Shown: positions 15,091-27,619 of the stretch, piece after piece
How positions within the stretch are numbered: position 1 is the stretch's first letter
How the letters are laid out: each line of letters begins with the position of its first letter
Source: Heterodera schachtii
Taxonomy: Eukaryota; Nematoda; Chromadorea; Rhabditida; Heteroderidae
Direction of reading: 5' to 3'
Assembly: GCA_023374025.1 (NCBI GenBank)
Contig: SIJG01000120.1
Coordinates: 100,569 to 164,568, forward strand
DNA length: 64,000 bases
Notes under the pieces: generated by a model
Databases searched by the model: none
Told to the model about the DNA's origin: nothing
Seen by the model: the letters and a program-made list of their open reading frames with translations, nothing else
Made by a program: the position numbers and the translations under genes

Positions 15091-15799
15091 TCTGATTTCA
15101 GATTCGTGATCAGCGTCATAAAATATCCTTAAATTTTATAACTTTTCTTAAAAAAGTGATAAAAATATGAAAAAAACCTTCTTGTAGAGCAAAAATTTAC
15201 GGATTTTATCATTTTTTTTATTATACCTTAGCCTTTTTTTAAATGAGATATGCATTTTTTAGTGAAAAATTTTCAGCTTTTTCGGGAATAACTTTTTTCC
15301 TTTTAACGGTATAAACACTCGAATAAAATATATAAAATTCGCCCGATTTTTCTCTATTTTTTAAACTTTAATTGAGCTGATTTGGACATATTTGAGGGGA
15401 GTTGTGAATTTTCAAAATTTAGCTTAAATTTTAAAGGGCCAAAAAATTGTAAAAATTCAAAAAATTACAAAAAAATTCAAACTTCCTGAAACTCAAAATA
15501 AAGTTCATATTCTTGATCAGCAACCCAAACTTAAATAAGAATAATCATATAAAAACGATAAAATTCTCCCGATTTTTCTGCATTTTTTTATCATTTAATC
15601 ATTCCAAAAAAAGGTATTTTAAACCGAGTTATGCTTTTTTGAAAATCCCCCCAAATTTCCCTTGGACAAAAAATGGAAATTTCAAACCAAGCCAATTTTG
15701 GTCAAATAAAAAATTTAAAAAATTGAAAAAAAATATAGAAAAATTTTAGAAAATATTTCCAATCGCTTAGAACATCGTTACAACGTCATAAAAAACCAT

Positions 15800-15880
15800 C
15801 CACACACCATGGGATTCGAATCCGAGCCCCCCTCCCCTGGTGCCCCCAGCACTTACCACTTGACCAACCGGTTTTCAAGC
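15800..15880 (-). repeat. tRNA-like sequence (second copy type)
   Basis: On the minus strand, ttggtcaagtggtaagtgct resembles a tRNA A box with its D arm. About 45 bases later, ggattcgaatccc resembles a B box and T loop. The segment between is G-rich and does not make a clean anticodon arm. Together with the unit at 15.0 kb this suggests tRNA-derived repeats rather than working tRNA genes. Confidence 0.4.
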
Positions 15881-15899
15881 GAAAAACTTACTTAGACTT

Positions 15900-16310
15900 T
15901 TCAAAATTTTTTTTATATCAATAGATAGCTCTTGAAAAGTTACAACCCAAATGTGCCCTGCGTTTTTCGATGGGACAAATGTAAAAAAAGTTATTAGCAA
16001 AAAACGAAAATTTTTCGAGGGGGCCTAGCTCGAAAATTACTGAAAATTTTTAAAATTTTAAAAACTCACCTGATAGAGATCGTCGAGCTGTACAAAAAAG
16101 CCGCTTACACCGACCTCCTCCAATCAAACCCCGGCGAGTTATTCTGCCGGCGCTGAAATGGCCCAAAAAAGTATGCAATTTTTAGGTGACTTTTCAGCGC
16201 CTGGCGCTCAGTTGGCCCTCGGAGCGAAAAACCTATAGTTTTCCCAGATGCGCCTCAAAAAGTTGTCCCCAAGGTCGAAATTTCGAACCCCTCCCGACGC
16301 CCCGTAAGGA
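15900..16310. repeat. Moderately GC-rich repeat block of unknown kind
   Basis: This block is far less AT-rich than its flanks. It contains short palindromic pieces around ggcgctgaa and cagcgcctggcgc near 16,147-16,206. No ORF, terminal inverted repeat or target duplication could be assigned. It probably belongs to the same composite repeat region as the hairpin array and the tRNA-like units. Confidence 0.45.
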
Positions 16311-16314
16311 GATT

Positions 16315-17230
16315 TTTAGTCTCTTATATATATGATTATAAAAGTTTTTATCAATATTTTCATAAGAATTAATTGTAAATATAATTTTATTATTTAAATA
16401 ATTTTATTTCATTAGTCCATCATAGATTTATTGTAATAATACTTTATTATTTTTAAAATAAATTCATTTATAATTTTAGTAAAAGTATCAATTAAATATA
16501 TCTTTCTTTATCCATTTTACAATTACATTTTATATAAATATTATTTGTCAAAATTCATTTATATAATTTTTTTTTTAAATTTTCTTCTTCACATAGACAT
16601 AAATGATTGAATATAAAAATTGAATTAAATTATAAATAAGGTAATAAATTCAAATTGTTTTACTATTTTTTTTGCTTTGTTTTATAAAATATAATATTAT
16701 TGTTATTATTATTATTATTATTTATATGTTACTTTTATTTAATAAATAAGAGCAGAATATTTTAATTATTATCTTTTAACTGTTTTTTCTTTTAATTCTA
16801 TGTTTTGTTTTATTGATTTGATTTTCATTTGCATGCATTTATAAAAAATAATTTTCATGGTCGAAATATTAATATTTTTAATTTAGATAAATGAATTCTT
16901 TGATTATTATTTTATAAATATAATTTATAGAATAATAATTTATTTAATTTTTTAAATTTATTTAATTAATTGTAAAATAAGTTAATTTAGTTTAATTATC
17001 TAATTTTGCTCTTTTATCTCACGGCCTTATATGGGAATCTGTTATCCAGTTCCTTATGAATACAAAATATTATATTATTTAATAAATTTTATTTACCTAA
17101 TCTTGTTTTATAATTATCAATTATTTGTAAGTTTAAATTTAATACAACTTCATAAGTTTTTTGTTATTTTGTTTTTTACGATAATAAAAAAAGGAATTGC
17201 TAATATTATTATTAATTTTCATAAATTTCG
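16315..17230. other. AT-rich spacer with a TTA microsatellite
   Basis: AT-rich sequence with a short run of (TTA)n at about 16,695-16,722. No gene is supportable. Confidence 0.6.
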
Positions 17231-17274
17231 AACATGAAGTCTTGCCCAGGTATTTGCAGAATGTTTAATTTTTG

Positions 17275-17482
17275 TTATACGAGTCGTCGTCGTGGCATTT
17301 TTTGGTTGTGGGAGTCGTCGTCGTGGCATTGTGAAGCGATTTTGTGTATAAATGTGAATTTTTTTGAAAAATGGATTTTGGCTTTTTTGTTCGAATCCGG
17401 GTTCGGGGTTCGAATTGGGTCAAAATGGATGCCAGAATCGGGTTTTCCGACCACGAAAACCCCTAAAACAAATTTTCCTTAA
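17275..17482 (+). repeat. Dispersed repeat related to 60,570-60,660
   Basis: The segment begins with two direct copies of gagtcgtcgtcgtggcatt near 17,281 and 17,312. It then runs into ttcgaatccgggttcggggt and a sequence closely matching 60,570-60,660 (shared words: ggttcgaatt, aaatggatg, cagaat, cgaaaaccc). The 82-codon open frame across it reads through this repeat and is not treated as a gene. Confidence 0.6.
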
Positions 17483-17489
17483 AATTTTT

Positions 17490-18850
17490 TTTTTTGAAAT
17501 CTGGACTCAGATAACCGACAAGTACCAATTTTGGATCTAATTACTTTTGTTCCGTTCATTTATCAGTTTTTTGTACTTTTTGTTGTTTATTATGAATTTC
17601 ATCATTAATATGGCTTTAATGCAATTATTTTTAATCCGTTGTAGTAATTGGAATTATTGGGTTTTTTTTATTTTCATTTCTTACGCTCTGTTTTTTTAAA
17701 TGGTATCTCTTCATATCAATTATCTTCAAGTTTTTTTTGTAATGGACATTAAAAGCTAAAATTAACCTTCCATATTTAAAAAATTGCATTTTAATTAAAT
17801 AAAATATCTATTTACTCTATCAATTTGTTTGAATTAATATTGAAAATTATTAACATGACATTTTAATAAAGTTTATTTTATTAATTTGTTTAAAAAGATT
17901 AAGAGCCTTTTTTCAATTACGAAATTATATTCGGCATAAAAGATTCATTTTTTTTGCTTTAATTTTTATTTTTTAAATATTTTTAATTTAATGTTTTTAA
18001 GGATTCACTTTTCTTGATGAATGATTCCGTAAAGTTCGGTCGACTCCATCCCTTTTTCTTTATGTTTACATTTCATCTGAATAACATTTGTACATATTTA
18101 TTTTCTATCGATACTTTTATGATAAATTTAAAGATTAATAATTTTTCATTAGTTTTAATGTTTTATAAATTATTTTATAAATATATTTATTAAAAACCCG
18201 CGGTTTTTGTTTATTTTATTGGAATTATTTTGCATTATTTTCTGTCAAAATTTATTAATATTCTAAAAATTTTTTGTTTGATTAGAATTGGAACACAAAA
18301 CATTAAAAACTACATTACTAATTAAATAAAAATTATAATATTTAATAAATTAAACGTTTAAATACACTTTTTATAGATTTATTCAAAATCAAAAAATGAT
18401 TTGTTAATAATAGAGAGTAAATATTTTCTATTTTTTGTTTGGAATTTGTGTAAAATTTTATAAATTAATTAAACCGAAATTATTTATTTTTAAATTTGAT
18501 TTAATGTATTTTTAGTGTTCTAATTTTTTCCATTTCTTTATCACACAGGTTTATTTATTTATATTAATATTATTATTTTAGGATGGTAAAATGTATCAAC
18601 ATTTTTAAAGATAAATATTTTCTTTATTATTCGCTCTTCTGTAATTTTTGTTTTCCGAACTGATATATTTTGTAGAGGCAGGAAGATGATCCATACGTAT
18701 AAAATATGCTTTTATGTTAAATTCTCTTTTATTGGTATATAGCAATGGTGTGACTTGTCTCAGAAAGACGAGAGCGAGAGTTTGGCGAAGGACGAGAGGC
18801 GAGAGTTTTTCAATTTTTCTGTAGCCTATTTTTTATTTCAAAAAACTTCA
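17490..18850. other. AT-rich spacer
   Basis: T-rich spacer; nothing coding is recognised. A short purine-rich stretch at 18,757-18,805 (gacgagagcgagag) is the only feature. Confidence 0.55.
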
Positions 18851-18859
18851 AAATCGTAT

Positions 18860-19200
18860 ATTAAATTAGGGTTACGGGTCCGCGTATTTGGACAAATACC
18901 GGTCCGGGTATTGCCGGGTCCAGAAAATCCGTGTCAGGGTCCTAGTTTTTAAATCTGGTCCGGGTCCAATCGGGTCATGAAAAATCCAAAAAAAAAAAGT
19001 TTTCAAAATTTTTTTCATGAAAATAAAAGCTTATACTTTAAAAATATTATATAAATATTTTCATGAAATATATTTATTTTAGAAACAAGCATAATTATTT
19101 ATCCATTTTTTTGCCATTCAAACCACCTTTTTTGCGGTGCGTTTTTTTAAAACTTCGGGGACAGTTGGGGTACGACGGTGCCGATAGGCGCAGCCGGAAA
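18860..19200. repeat. GC-rich repeat remnants
   Basis: 18,866-18,980 is built from gggtccg and ccgggt words, like the MITE at 13,360. 19,175-19,197 carries the dispersed motif gtgccgataggcgcagccgg followed by aaaaattttgaaaattt. No ends or target duplications could be defined. Confidence 0.55.
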
Positions 19201-19204
19201 AATT

Positions 19205-21336
19205 TTGAAAATTTACTTCGGATTTGTTAACGATTCAAGACAAGGTAAAAAATTATGTAAATAATAATTATTTTCTTTGTGCCTGATAAATCGCTAAATG
19301 TCATTTAAGTAAAATTTTATAATTATTTTGCTAATAATTACGGAATTCAAATCTGTATATATTGCTAAAATTTTGTACAGCCCTAAAAGAAATGAAAATT
19401 GTTTACAAAAATTCGATCCAAAATCCATTTAAAGTTAAAAATGCGTTTTTCATGCTTATTATCAAATCGCAAGTTAGCAAAAAAAAACAGCATATGCTGC
19501 AAAATGATCATTCTGATGATAAGTAATTGTTCGTCGGAGCCGAGAAATGGCTGAAAAATGCTAATGAGGTCCAACAAATTTTTGAATTATATCAACTAAT
19601 TAATTTAATGTCTAATTAAAAAAGTACGTTGAAATATTCATTTATAGAAAATATTTTTTTTTATTTAAATTTATTTTATTTGAAATATGGAAATTATAAC
19701 TAAAAGAGATGAAATGATTTGAAATTTCAAATATTTAAGTTCAAAATGGAAATTTTCGAAAAAATACTAGTTTAACCTAATATAGATGGTCAAACAGAAA
19801 TAACACTAATTTATGTACTGTATTACCAATTTTTTTAAAGAAATTTATATAAAATGATTAATATAAGTCGAATATTAGATGATTAAGAATATTAATTAAA
19901 ATTATAAAAATAATAACAGCTAAAAGTTTAAAGCAGATAACAAACAAAAGACTTATGAATCATATTAATGAACATTTGCTCTAAAATGAAAGAAATTGAT
20001 GAATTATTTTTTTTTTTATAAAAATACTTATTTATAATAAAAATATTATATTGTATTTTATAAAAAATTATTTTATTCATTTAATTTAATATTTCCACTT
20101 TGCATTTTTTATATAATATATGCATTTTTGTTAGTTTCTTTTTTACATTAATATAATTTTCTTTTTTCTTTTTAAATCTTATATAAAAAAGTGAGTTTAA
20201 AATTGTGAATAATTTAGCATTTTTTAACCAATTTACTAATTATGAATTTCGTTCGAATTTATATACAATAATAATTGGAAATGTTATAATATTTTTATAT
20301 TATTTTCAAGTTTGTTGATAATTATTTTTTAATTTTTAGCAAATTCTATAGGAAAAATAATATTTATTAAAAATAAAAATAAAGTTCCTTATTTATTTAA
20401 TTTCTTTCGCTATTAGAAAAAATTTTTTTATTTTTACGATATGCTTTTTGGTTTAATATTTAATTGAACATATGCGAAAAATGAAATAATGTTTTTTTTA
20501 ATGTGCTTATTTTTTGCAGTTACTTTTTTTAGTTGAATTTTAATATAATTTATAATTGCTAATGAGGTTGAATCTTCTAAAGTTAAATGAACAAATTAGG
20601 AGAAAATAATTATTTATAAAAAAAATATTTATACATTTTATTTATTATTTTAAAAATTAAAAAATTATATGTATTTACTTTATTTTAAAAAAATATTATT
20701 TCCTACGGCAATTCAATTTTCTTAAAATAATGTATTAAAGAAATATTTCAATTATATTTCAATTTAAATAATTATACTAATAAAAGATAAATATAAAATT
20801 ATTTTAACATAATTTGACACAACCTATAATAAATAGTTAATTATTTTAAGGAGTTTCTTCTGCACATTTCGCTTAAACATTCCGTTGGAATTTATAAATG
20901 CTAATTTATGTTTTTCATGTCCAAAGTCGAAGCACTTGGATCAATCAGTGGTGCATTTTTATTGTTTATTTGTGTTTTTCTGTTTGATCTGTTAGCTGTT
21001 CAAATTATTTTATGTTTTAAACTGTGAGAACAGCCTAATTAAAGTAAGCCCTTTAAAACAATTTTTTTAATAGTTAAAATTAATTTCTTATTAAGCAATT
21101 TTAATATTTTAATCTTTATTGAAGTATATAAGTTCTTATAAAGAATTATAATTCAGAATCTTTTATATGCGTTTTTTAAATAATTTTATCATCTTTAAGT
21201 GTGAATTTCTTAAAAATAATCTAATTATCATATTCAGTAAATTAATTATTTAAAAAACATACATTCAATTTAATTTAATATTTAATTTTGTATTTTTTAT
21301 TATAAAAATATTTATTTTGTTGAAAGAATTGTTGAT
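19205..21336. other. AT-rich spacer
   Basis: AT-rich sequence, mostly without structure. The open frame on the minus strand at 19,383-19,577 is short and unsupported. Nothing else is seen. Confidence 0.6.
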
Positions 21337-21346
21337 AATTTTTAAT

Positions 21347-22654
21347 AGGGTTGCGTCCCCGACCCCGCCCCGACCCCGAACCCCGACTTTTTTGCCCATT
21401 TTTCGGGGTTAATCCCGACCCCGACGCTCCCAACCCCGACAACCCCGAACCCCGGCCCTTAACCCCGACTCGGGGTCGGGATTAAATATACACCCCTAAG
21501 AATGGCATTTTCGTGAGAGAAAAGACAAAAAAATATATATAAAATTTGAATTTTTTTTAGCCATTTTGCCAAATTTTTATTAAGTAAAGTAATTTGATTT
21601 ATTCATTCATATGTAGTATTGGTGTAGTGGTTAGTGCGCTTAACACTAACACTACTTTTATCATGAGTTCGATCCTGGTTGACTTCTTCATTTTTAATTT
21701 ATTTTTTTTTATGATTAATAGTTTTTTAAACAAAATCCCATTGGTCATCATTGGCATAATTTATTGACAAATTAAACTCTATTTTCCTTTCGTTGAAATT
21801 AAAAAATTTAATTCCTTGACTAAATCATGAAAAGTAAATAATTTTACAAAATATAAAAAAATAAATAATATCTCACGGGAATTCATAAATTTTATTAAAA
21901 TCTGTTAGAAAATAAAGCTTAAATTTTAAAATTCGCCCAACGCTGCCTATCGGCATCGCCGGCGCCACAAAAAACTTTTTTCTTTATAAATTTTGCACAA
22001 ATCGAAAAAATCTATCATTTTTTGACAACATCTGTTAACAGACCCATCCAAATTTCAAAAATTTTCCCGGCGGCGCCTATCGGCCGGACCCCCGTCTCCT
22101 AAAAGTTTTTAGAAAAAGCGCGCCGCGAAAAAAAGATCATTTGAAAAACAAAAAACTTTTCGGGAACAAGGGTCCGGCGGTGTCAGTAAGAGACGCCGCG
22201 AAAAATATTTGAAAATTAGAGAATTAGAATGCAATTTGTAACTGATTTTCACCAAAAATAACTAATTTTTTCGACTTTGAGCCAAATTTTTTTAAGGAAA
22301 AAATAAGTTTTGGGGCCCGACGCCGGAGGAAAAATTTGAAATTTTGACTATTTTTACAGATTTTCATTGAAAATTGTTCTTTTAAAAAATGTCGTATCGT
22401 TTTTAATTAATTCTATACAAAAATATTTATGATAAAAAAAAATAAAAAAGTAAATAAAATTATTATTATGAATAATAAAAAATTTTAAGCTAAAATAATA
22501 AAAAAATTTGACTTTATGGTATAAGGCAAAAATTGAAAAACCCCGACCCCGACCCCGAACCATTTGGTCAACCCCGACCCCGACCCCGACCTTGCTGACC
22601 CCGACGACCCCGAACCCCGACTTTTCCAACCCCGACGGTCGGGGACGCAACCCT
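21347..22654. mobile_element. 1.3-kb inverted-repeat element with 10-base target-site duplication
   Basis: The left end begins agggttgcgtccccgacc and the right end is its inverted counterpart (ggtcggggacgcaaccct), nearly 20 matching bases. Perfect 10-base direct repeats aatttttaat flank it at 21,337-21,346 and 22,655-22,664. Both ends are packed with ccccga/ccccgaa tandem words (21,354-21,480 and 22,543-22,640), which give strong strand-specific C or G richness. The interior holds a tRNA-like stretch (21,612-21,690) and several copies of the dispersed gcgcc-tatcgg motif. No transposase frame is present, so it is non-autonomous. The 10-base duplication suggests Mutator-like mobilisation (inference). 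Confidence 0.8.
21612..21690 (+). repeat. tRNA-like sequence inside the 1.3-kb element
   Basis: ttggtgtagtggttagtgcg resembles an A box and D arm, and gagttcgatcctggt resembles a B box and T arm (4 of 5 stem pairs). Between them ttagtg / cactaa forms a stem around a 7-base loop, but the base before the candidate anticodon is not U. It is probably a tRNA-derived pseudogene or promoter carried by the element. Confidence 0.4.
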
Positions 22655-22669
22655 AATTTTTAATAACAA

Positions 22670-25600
22670 AATTTATACATAAAAAACTTATTTCATAGAA
22701 GTTATTATGCTGAAGATCTATTTATTTTTACTTTTTCATTTGAATGTCTTAGTTTTTAAAATATATTTTATTTTATCATTCTTTGTTATTTGATTATAAT
22801 TTTATTGCTTTTTTATTTAAAAAAATAATTAAAAATTGTAAATGTTCATATAAATTATTTTATTTGAATGATTTTTTCTTTATATTCATTTTTTTAAATA
22901 ATTTTTGTTTATAATCATTTTAAAATGTCTAAAGTTATTTGCTATCAAAAGTCTAATTTGATATTTTAAATGTGATTTACACTTTTATTTTTGTTATATT
23001 TTATTTTCAAAATATCTAAAAATAAAGTCATATTTTATTTCCACCGAACATATTAATCAATTCTGCTCACTTGGCTCGGAAAAACGTTGGTGGTCGTGCT
23101 TTCTGCTGCTTCCAATTTTTTTTAATAAATAATAGTTTTAATTTAAATTTATTACTTTGTTTAGTTTTGGCTTTTTTTACAATTTTATCATTTTAATAGA
23201 ATTTTGCTTTTTGTATATTAATCTTTTCTTTTTTACAATTAGCTTTTTATATTAATAAATGCATTTTTTCTGCATTTTCTTATAACTTACCGCTAACTAT
23301 CCATTTTATTATTATATAATAAAGTAAGTAATTTCGTTTATTTCTTTCTATTTTAGTTTCAAAAAATTTTTTATTTTTTTTTTGCTATACTTTTGAGTTT
23401 ATAAAGAATTTTTTTCAACATTACTTTTCATTTTTAATTTTAAATATTAAATTTGTTCACTGTTGGAAGCTAAAATTTAAGATAAGGTAGCTTAATTAAA
23501 TATCTTTTTAATATGAATTCATCTGTTTTTAAATTTTATTTTCAAAATTTAACAAATAATTTTAATTTACTTTTTCTTTATTAATCTTAATATTAAATTT
23601 GAATTCAAAAAATATTTTTCATTTTTATCGCATTTTGCTTTAAATTTTGATTTGCAAAATTTTTTTACTTATATTTTGAATTTAATTTAAAACATACTTT
23701 GGTCTTTAAATAGAAGTAAAAATCAGTAATAAATTATCAAATTTTTCATTTTGTTTTTTTATATATTATATATATTAAAAATCTCTTTAATTTAAATGAT
23801 AAAAATCAGCAATTTCTATTAGACTAAAATTAATAGGGAATATTTTGCGACAGAAAAATATAATTTTCATTAGAATTTTTTTAATTCAAAATATTTGATT
23901 AATAGTTTTAAATTCCACTTATTTGATTTAATGTCGATGCTTTTCCTTTCCCGAGAGTTTCCTGCCAATCGTTTTTATAAATACTTAATAATTATAATAT
24001 TCACAATTATGAAGATTTGAAACGATTAGATTGATAAATTAATGAATTAATATAAATTCCTTTTTAAATAATTGTCTTAATTTTTTTTTCTGTTAATATT
24101 TTATGGTCACAATTAATATTAATAAAAGTAATAAATTTTTTAACATAATTGAAATAATCGGTAGAATTTTTTTTCATGAACAATTGCTCCTCATTTCCGC
24201 TCATTTCGGTGACTATATTTTTAAAAAATGCTTGCCTTAATTTTATTAAATAATAATTTGAACCATTTTCAAAAAAATTAAAAATTAATTCATAAAAATT
24301 TTTGATTAAAATTTCACTTTTGTTGTTGTGGTTGCTTTAATTAATTTTATAATTTTATATACATATGTGTTTAATTTTTCAAAGATTTTGAATTAAATAT
24401 TTCAATTGTTTTTGTTAAATGATTTCTGCCATTATTCGTTAAAATGAATAAATATTTATTCTATTTTATTTTTAAAAATATAATTTTCCGTTGCCTTTGG
24501 AGTGGAACTTGCTTTGCTTCGTACATTAATAGATAAATATTTAAAGTTTATTTGGTTTATTATATTAAGTTTTTGTCTAACTTAATTGAATTTATAAAAT
24601 AAGAACTTGTTGACCATTAATTAATTTAGCAGCTATTCGACAGGCGGATGAAATAACAAATTAACGGCATTAAATTTGTTTTCTCTTTAGTTTTTAAATC
24701 CTCCATTTATAAAACTTTTTTAAAGTACTAAAATATACTGGAGCTATTAATAATAAGCAAGAATCAGATATTGAAGTCCAATAATACGTACGAAAATATT
24801 ATTATGTTCTAATTAATTTATAAACTTTTATTCGAATTCAACTATTATTATTTTTAATAATGTAAAAATATTTGTCTCATTTTTAGATATAAATATAAGT
24901 AAAAATTATGACTATTAGTAAATTTAAAAATAGATGTCAATTGTTTAAAATTAATTACTATTTCATAATAAGGGTTTCTCAATAACTATTATTTGTTCTC
25001 TGAATAAAATCAGCTCCCTTCTCATTTTTTAAAATAAAGCATTTTTCAATGAAATAAATTAAAACTCAGTTCAAACAATTTTTTGTTCACTGAATGCAAA
25101 TACAAATAATTAAATTTTATCTTTTTGAATGAAACATTAAATAAAATCGTATTTGCTGAGTTTTCTGTGCTTGTAAGGTCAAATAGGCATTAACCTCGGT
25201 ACATTAAGTTTAGTTTTATATATTAATTTTATGCTTAATTTCGCAAGTCCCCGTAGAAATTCATATGTCTATTTTTTACAAGTGTTTAATAATATAATTA
25301 TTTTCAGCGTTTAAGAAAAATATATTTTGATCTTTATATCTTTGAGTATTTTTGAAAACTTTAATTTTTCTAAGATTATTCAAAAAAAAATGTTAATTTA
25401 TAGTAATTCAATGTTAATAATTAAAATTTTAAAACCTAAAATTTGACTTTTAATTATTTAAATATCATTAATCTTATACCTTATAATGATATTGGATAAA
25501 ATACATAATGCATTTAGTTTATTATCATAGAATTTAATAAGTATATTGCACAAAAAATATTTTATTATTTTATTGTAATATTTATTACGCTATTCAATTG

Positions 25601-26700
25601 ATAATAGTTTTTATTTATTTTTATATTTAATATTCAGATTTAAATCATTGAATTATTTTATACGTTTGAAAAATTGCTGAAAAATTATTCAGTTTCAGTT
25701 AAAACAAATTATGAAAAATGAGTGATCACCGATGGAATTTTTAAACCTACGACATATGAATAAAAAACAAATTTAAAAAAGAAAATATAAATCAACAACA
25801 CATCGAAAAGCTTTAAAAGAGACATATTAAAATTAAATAAATTAGCAAGAAAAGCTAAAAATAATGATGTAAACATAATCGTTCCTTTTTTGTGCAGATA
25901 ATAATTTATAATAAAGAACTTATTAAAATATTTATTAATTAAAGGCAAATTCTTCAAAATCCTTAATTAAGATGTAACTTATATGGATATTAAATTTATG
26001 TAAAAACACATTATTTTTTTTAGATTTTACATGGTATAAATACTAGGAAAAATACTTTCTTTTTTTGTATTATGCGAATAAAAATTGGGACATGGTACTT
26101 ATTTTGGATATTTTACACTTTTTTTTTTGCATTTTTAAATGTTTTTAGTGAAATTTTTAATTAAATGCAGCAAAAAATCTAAGTTTTCGCTTTATTTGAT
26201 ACATATTTTGTTTTTTTATAAATATTTCGTTATTTTATAAATAAATAAGAAATCTACTAGTTAAGAAGCTCATTACTATATAATAGATTTTTGGTAATAA
26301 CGCTTTAAAGTTTACATATTCCTTTCTTGTTTTAAAACTGATAAAATAAATACAAGACAGAAAAATTTTAAAAAAATAGTTATATTTTTAATTATTTATT
26401 GAACAATTTATTAAAAAAAATTAAATTTTTTATTACCTGCTGTTTTAATTAATTATTTATTTACAATTTTTTTCTTTATAAATATTATAATTTTTTCTGC
26501 TTTTTAATTAAAAAATTAAAAAAAAATTTTTTATTTTAAATAATTTTCTAAATATCATCAAAGCATTATGCATGATTATATTAATCTAATCATACATTTT
26601 TATAACTATCTTAATATTATTTATTTAATTATATCTTATCATATTTTTGTAAAAGAAATTATTAATTTTTTTTTATTATTTTCATGCCTCCAATCGGAGC
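22670..26700. other. AT-rich, mostly T-rich spacer
   Basis: No gene or complete repeat element is recognised. The minus-strand frame at 25,709-25,957 is rich in F, L, I and N and is compatible with chance. The plus strand is T-rich over much of the stretch, with mixed composition around 24.8-25.6 kb. Confidence 0.6.
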
Positions 26701-26715
26701 CTTGTCGTCGCTTCC

Positions 26716-27606
26716 CGTGCTGGGTCGTTTCCTAAAAACCGCCAAGTGGGCGTTTTCTAAAAACCGCCAAATGGGCGTTTCCTAAAAACCGCCAAGTGGT
26801 AGGAAAACAAAAAAATGTAAGACATAAAAATTCGTATCTTGGCCCAATTTCAACCAAATTAATAATTCTTGGTATCAATCAATAGCTTTAAGTGTTGTCT
26901 ATCAGAATATTAATTTAGAAAATTTTTACATGAAATTATAAAAAAGTTATGGTCCAGAATTTTCAACAAGTTCTGAGTCAAATTATTTTAACAGAACTTT
27001 TTTAAAACTCGATGAAATTTTTTGAAATTTTAACCTTAAATAGAGAATTCTTAGTACTATCGAATATATAAATTCATTTTGACTTAATTGCATTTTAATG
27101 ACTTGAAAAATTTAAATGTTTATAATTACATTTGCATGACCATGGCAAAAAAACATAGCATGCTTTATAACATTTTTTCAGAAGAAATTAGATTAAATTT
27201 TCTTTTTATAATTTCAAGTCCACTAATTAATCTATTTACCTTTAAAATTTCAAGAAATTTCATTGTGTTTTAAAAAAGATCTGGAAAAAAAATTCCGACT
27301 TAAGGTTTTGTACAATTTAATAACCATAACTTTCTTTTTATACAATTTAAAAATTTTTGAAAATTAATATCTTGTAGAGAACACCTTCAGCTATTGAATA
27401 ATACCATGAAATTTTAATTTCGTTGAAATTGAACAAAGTTTTGAATTTATATATTATACATTTTTTGTTTTCCTACCAGATGGCGGTTTTTAGGAAACGC
27501 CCTGGCGGATTTAGGAAACGCCCATGGTGGCGGTTTTTAGGAAACGCCCATTTGGCGGTTTTTAGGAAACGCCCAATGTGGCGGTTTTTAGGAAACGACC
27601 TAGCAC
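26716..27606. mobile_element. 0.9-kb foldback element
   Basis: The two halves are inverted copies of each other along most of their length. The left end (26,716-26,815) has three tandem units of the type cgtttcctaaaaaccgcc. The right end (27,480-27,606) has five such units in reverse complement, one of them shortened. Further in, both arms share taggaaaacaaaaaa, caatttcaac-aaattaa and aaagttatgg. Direct repeats cgtcgcttcc flank the element at 26,706-26,715 and 27,607-27,616. A transcript would fold into a hairpin with arms of about 400 bases. No transposase is encoded; the 61-codon frame at the centre is not credible as a gene. Confidence 0.8.
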
Positions 27607-27619
27607 CGTCGCTTCCATT

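Noticed and set aside
21612..21690. Functional tRNA-Val or tRNA-Lys gene
   Set aside because: The anticodon arm and acceptor stem do not pair properly, so it is listed only as tRNA-like.
22354..22650. 98-codon minus frame with GVGVGV-type peptide
   Set aside because: It reads the ccccga tandem end of the 1.3-kb element.
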